Origin: Bacteroidota bacterium
GTDB lineage: Bacteria; Bacteroidota; Bacteroidia; Chitinophagales; Chitinophagaceae
Reading direction: 5' to 3'
DNA: 15,581 bases
Assembly (NCBI GenBank): GCA_023433755.1
Contig: JAEYUA010000071.1
Location: 1-15,581, forward strand
The position numbers and the translations under genes are program-made. The notes beneath the pieces are model-generated. The model was given only the letters and a program-made list of their open reading frames with translations, did no database searches and was not told where the DNA came from. Position 1 is the first letter of the stretch; every line of letters begins with the position of its first letter. This document shows positions 15,572 through 15,581 of this stretch, one piece after another.

Positions 15572-15581
15572 TAGTTCAAAC

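Overview
The window looks like chromosomal DNA of a member of the Bacteroidota, probably near the Chitinophagaceae. This is inferred from protein style, from the lack of Shine-Dalgarno sites before most genes, and from promoter-like TAnnTTTG (-7) and TTG (-33) elements typical of that phylum. No phage, insertion sequence, CRISPR array, rRNA or tRNA was seen. No gene-free gap exceeds about 140 bp.

Left part, minus strand (1-2398): a bifunctional NAD(P)H-hydrate repair enzyme, cut by the window edge and starting at GTG, lies downstream of a class C beta-lactamase-fold serine hydrolase with an N-terminal export signal. A 103-bp divergent promoter region separates them from the plus-strand genes serA (D-3-phosphoglycerate dehydrogenase with an ACT domain) and ndh (type II NADH dehydrogenase). 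The ndh 3' end overlaps by 32 bp the 3' end of a convergent gene for a small membrane-anchored CxxCH haem-binding protein.

Middle (5703-8020): a GbsR/MarR-type regulator is followed by a DCC-type thiol-disulfide protein fused to membrane segments, then a TIGR01777-type SDR epimerase that overlaps it by 8 bp. A perfect 24-bp palindrome sits before the regulator gene. A near-copy with the same TTTTCA-N8-TGAAAA layout abuts the start codon of the DCC gene. Together they suggest an autoregulated operon of unknown physiological role.

Right part (8157-15571): a two-gene signalling operon. The first gene encodes a 2039-residue soluble hybrid histidine kinase. It has three N-terminal HAMP-like modules, ten tandem 92-residue double-HAMP repeats (exactly 276 bp each, no indels), a GAF domain, a coiled coil, HisKA, HATPase and three receiver domains. 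The architecture recalls fungal group III (NIK1-type) kinases. The second gene overlaps it by 4 bp (ATGA) and encodes a REC-coiled coil-HisKA-HATPase kinase. Neither protein has a DNA-binding output, so the pair probably forms a cytoplasmic phosphorelay whose output lies elsewhere.

The strongest candidates for something undescribed are the poly-HAMP kinase pair and the GbsR/DCC/SDR operon with its paired operators.
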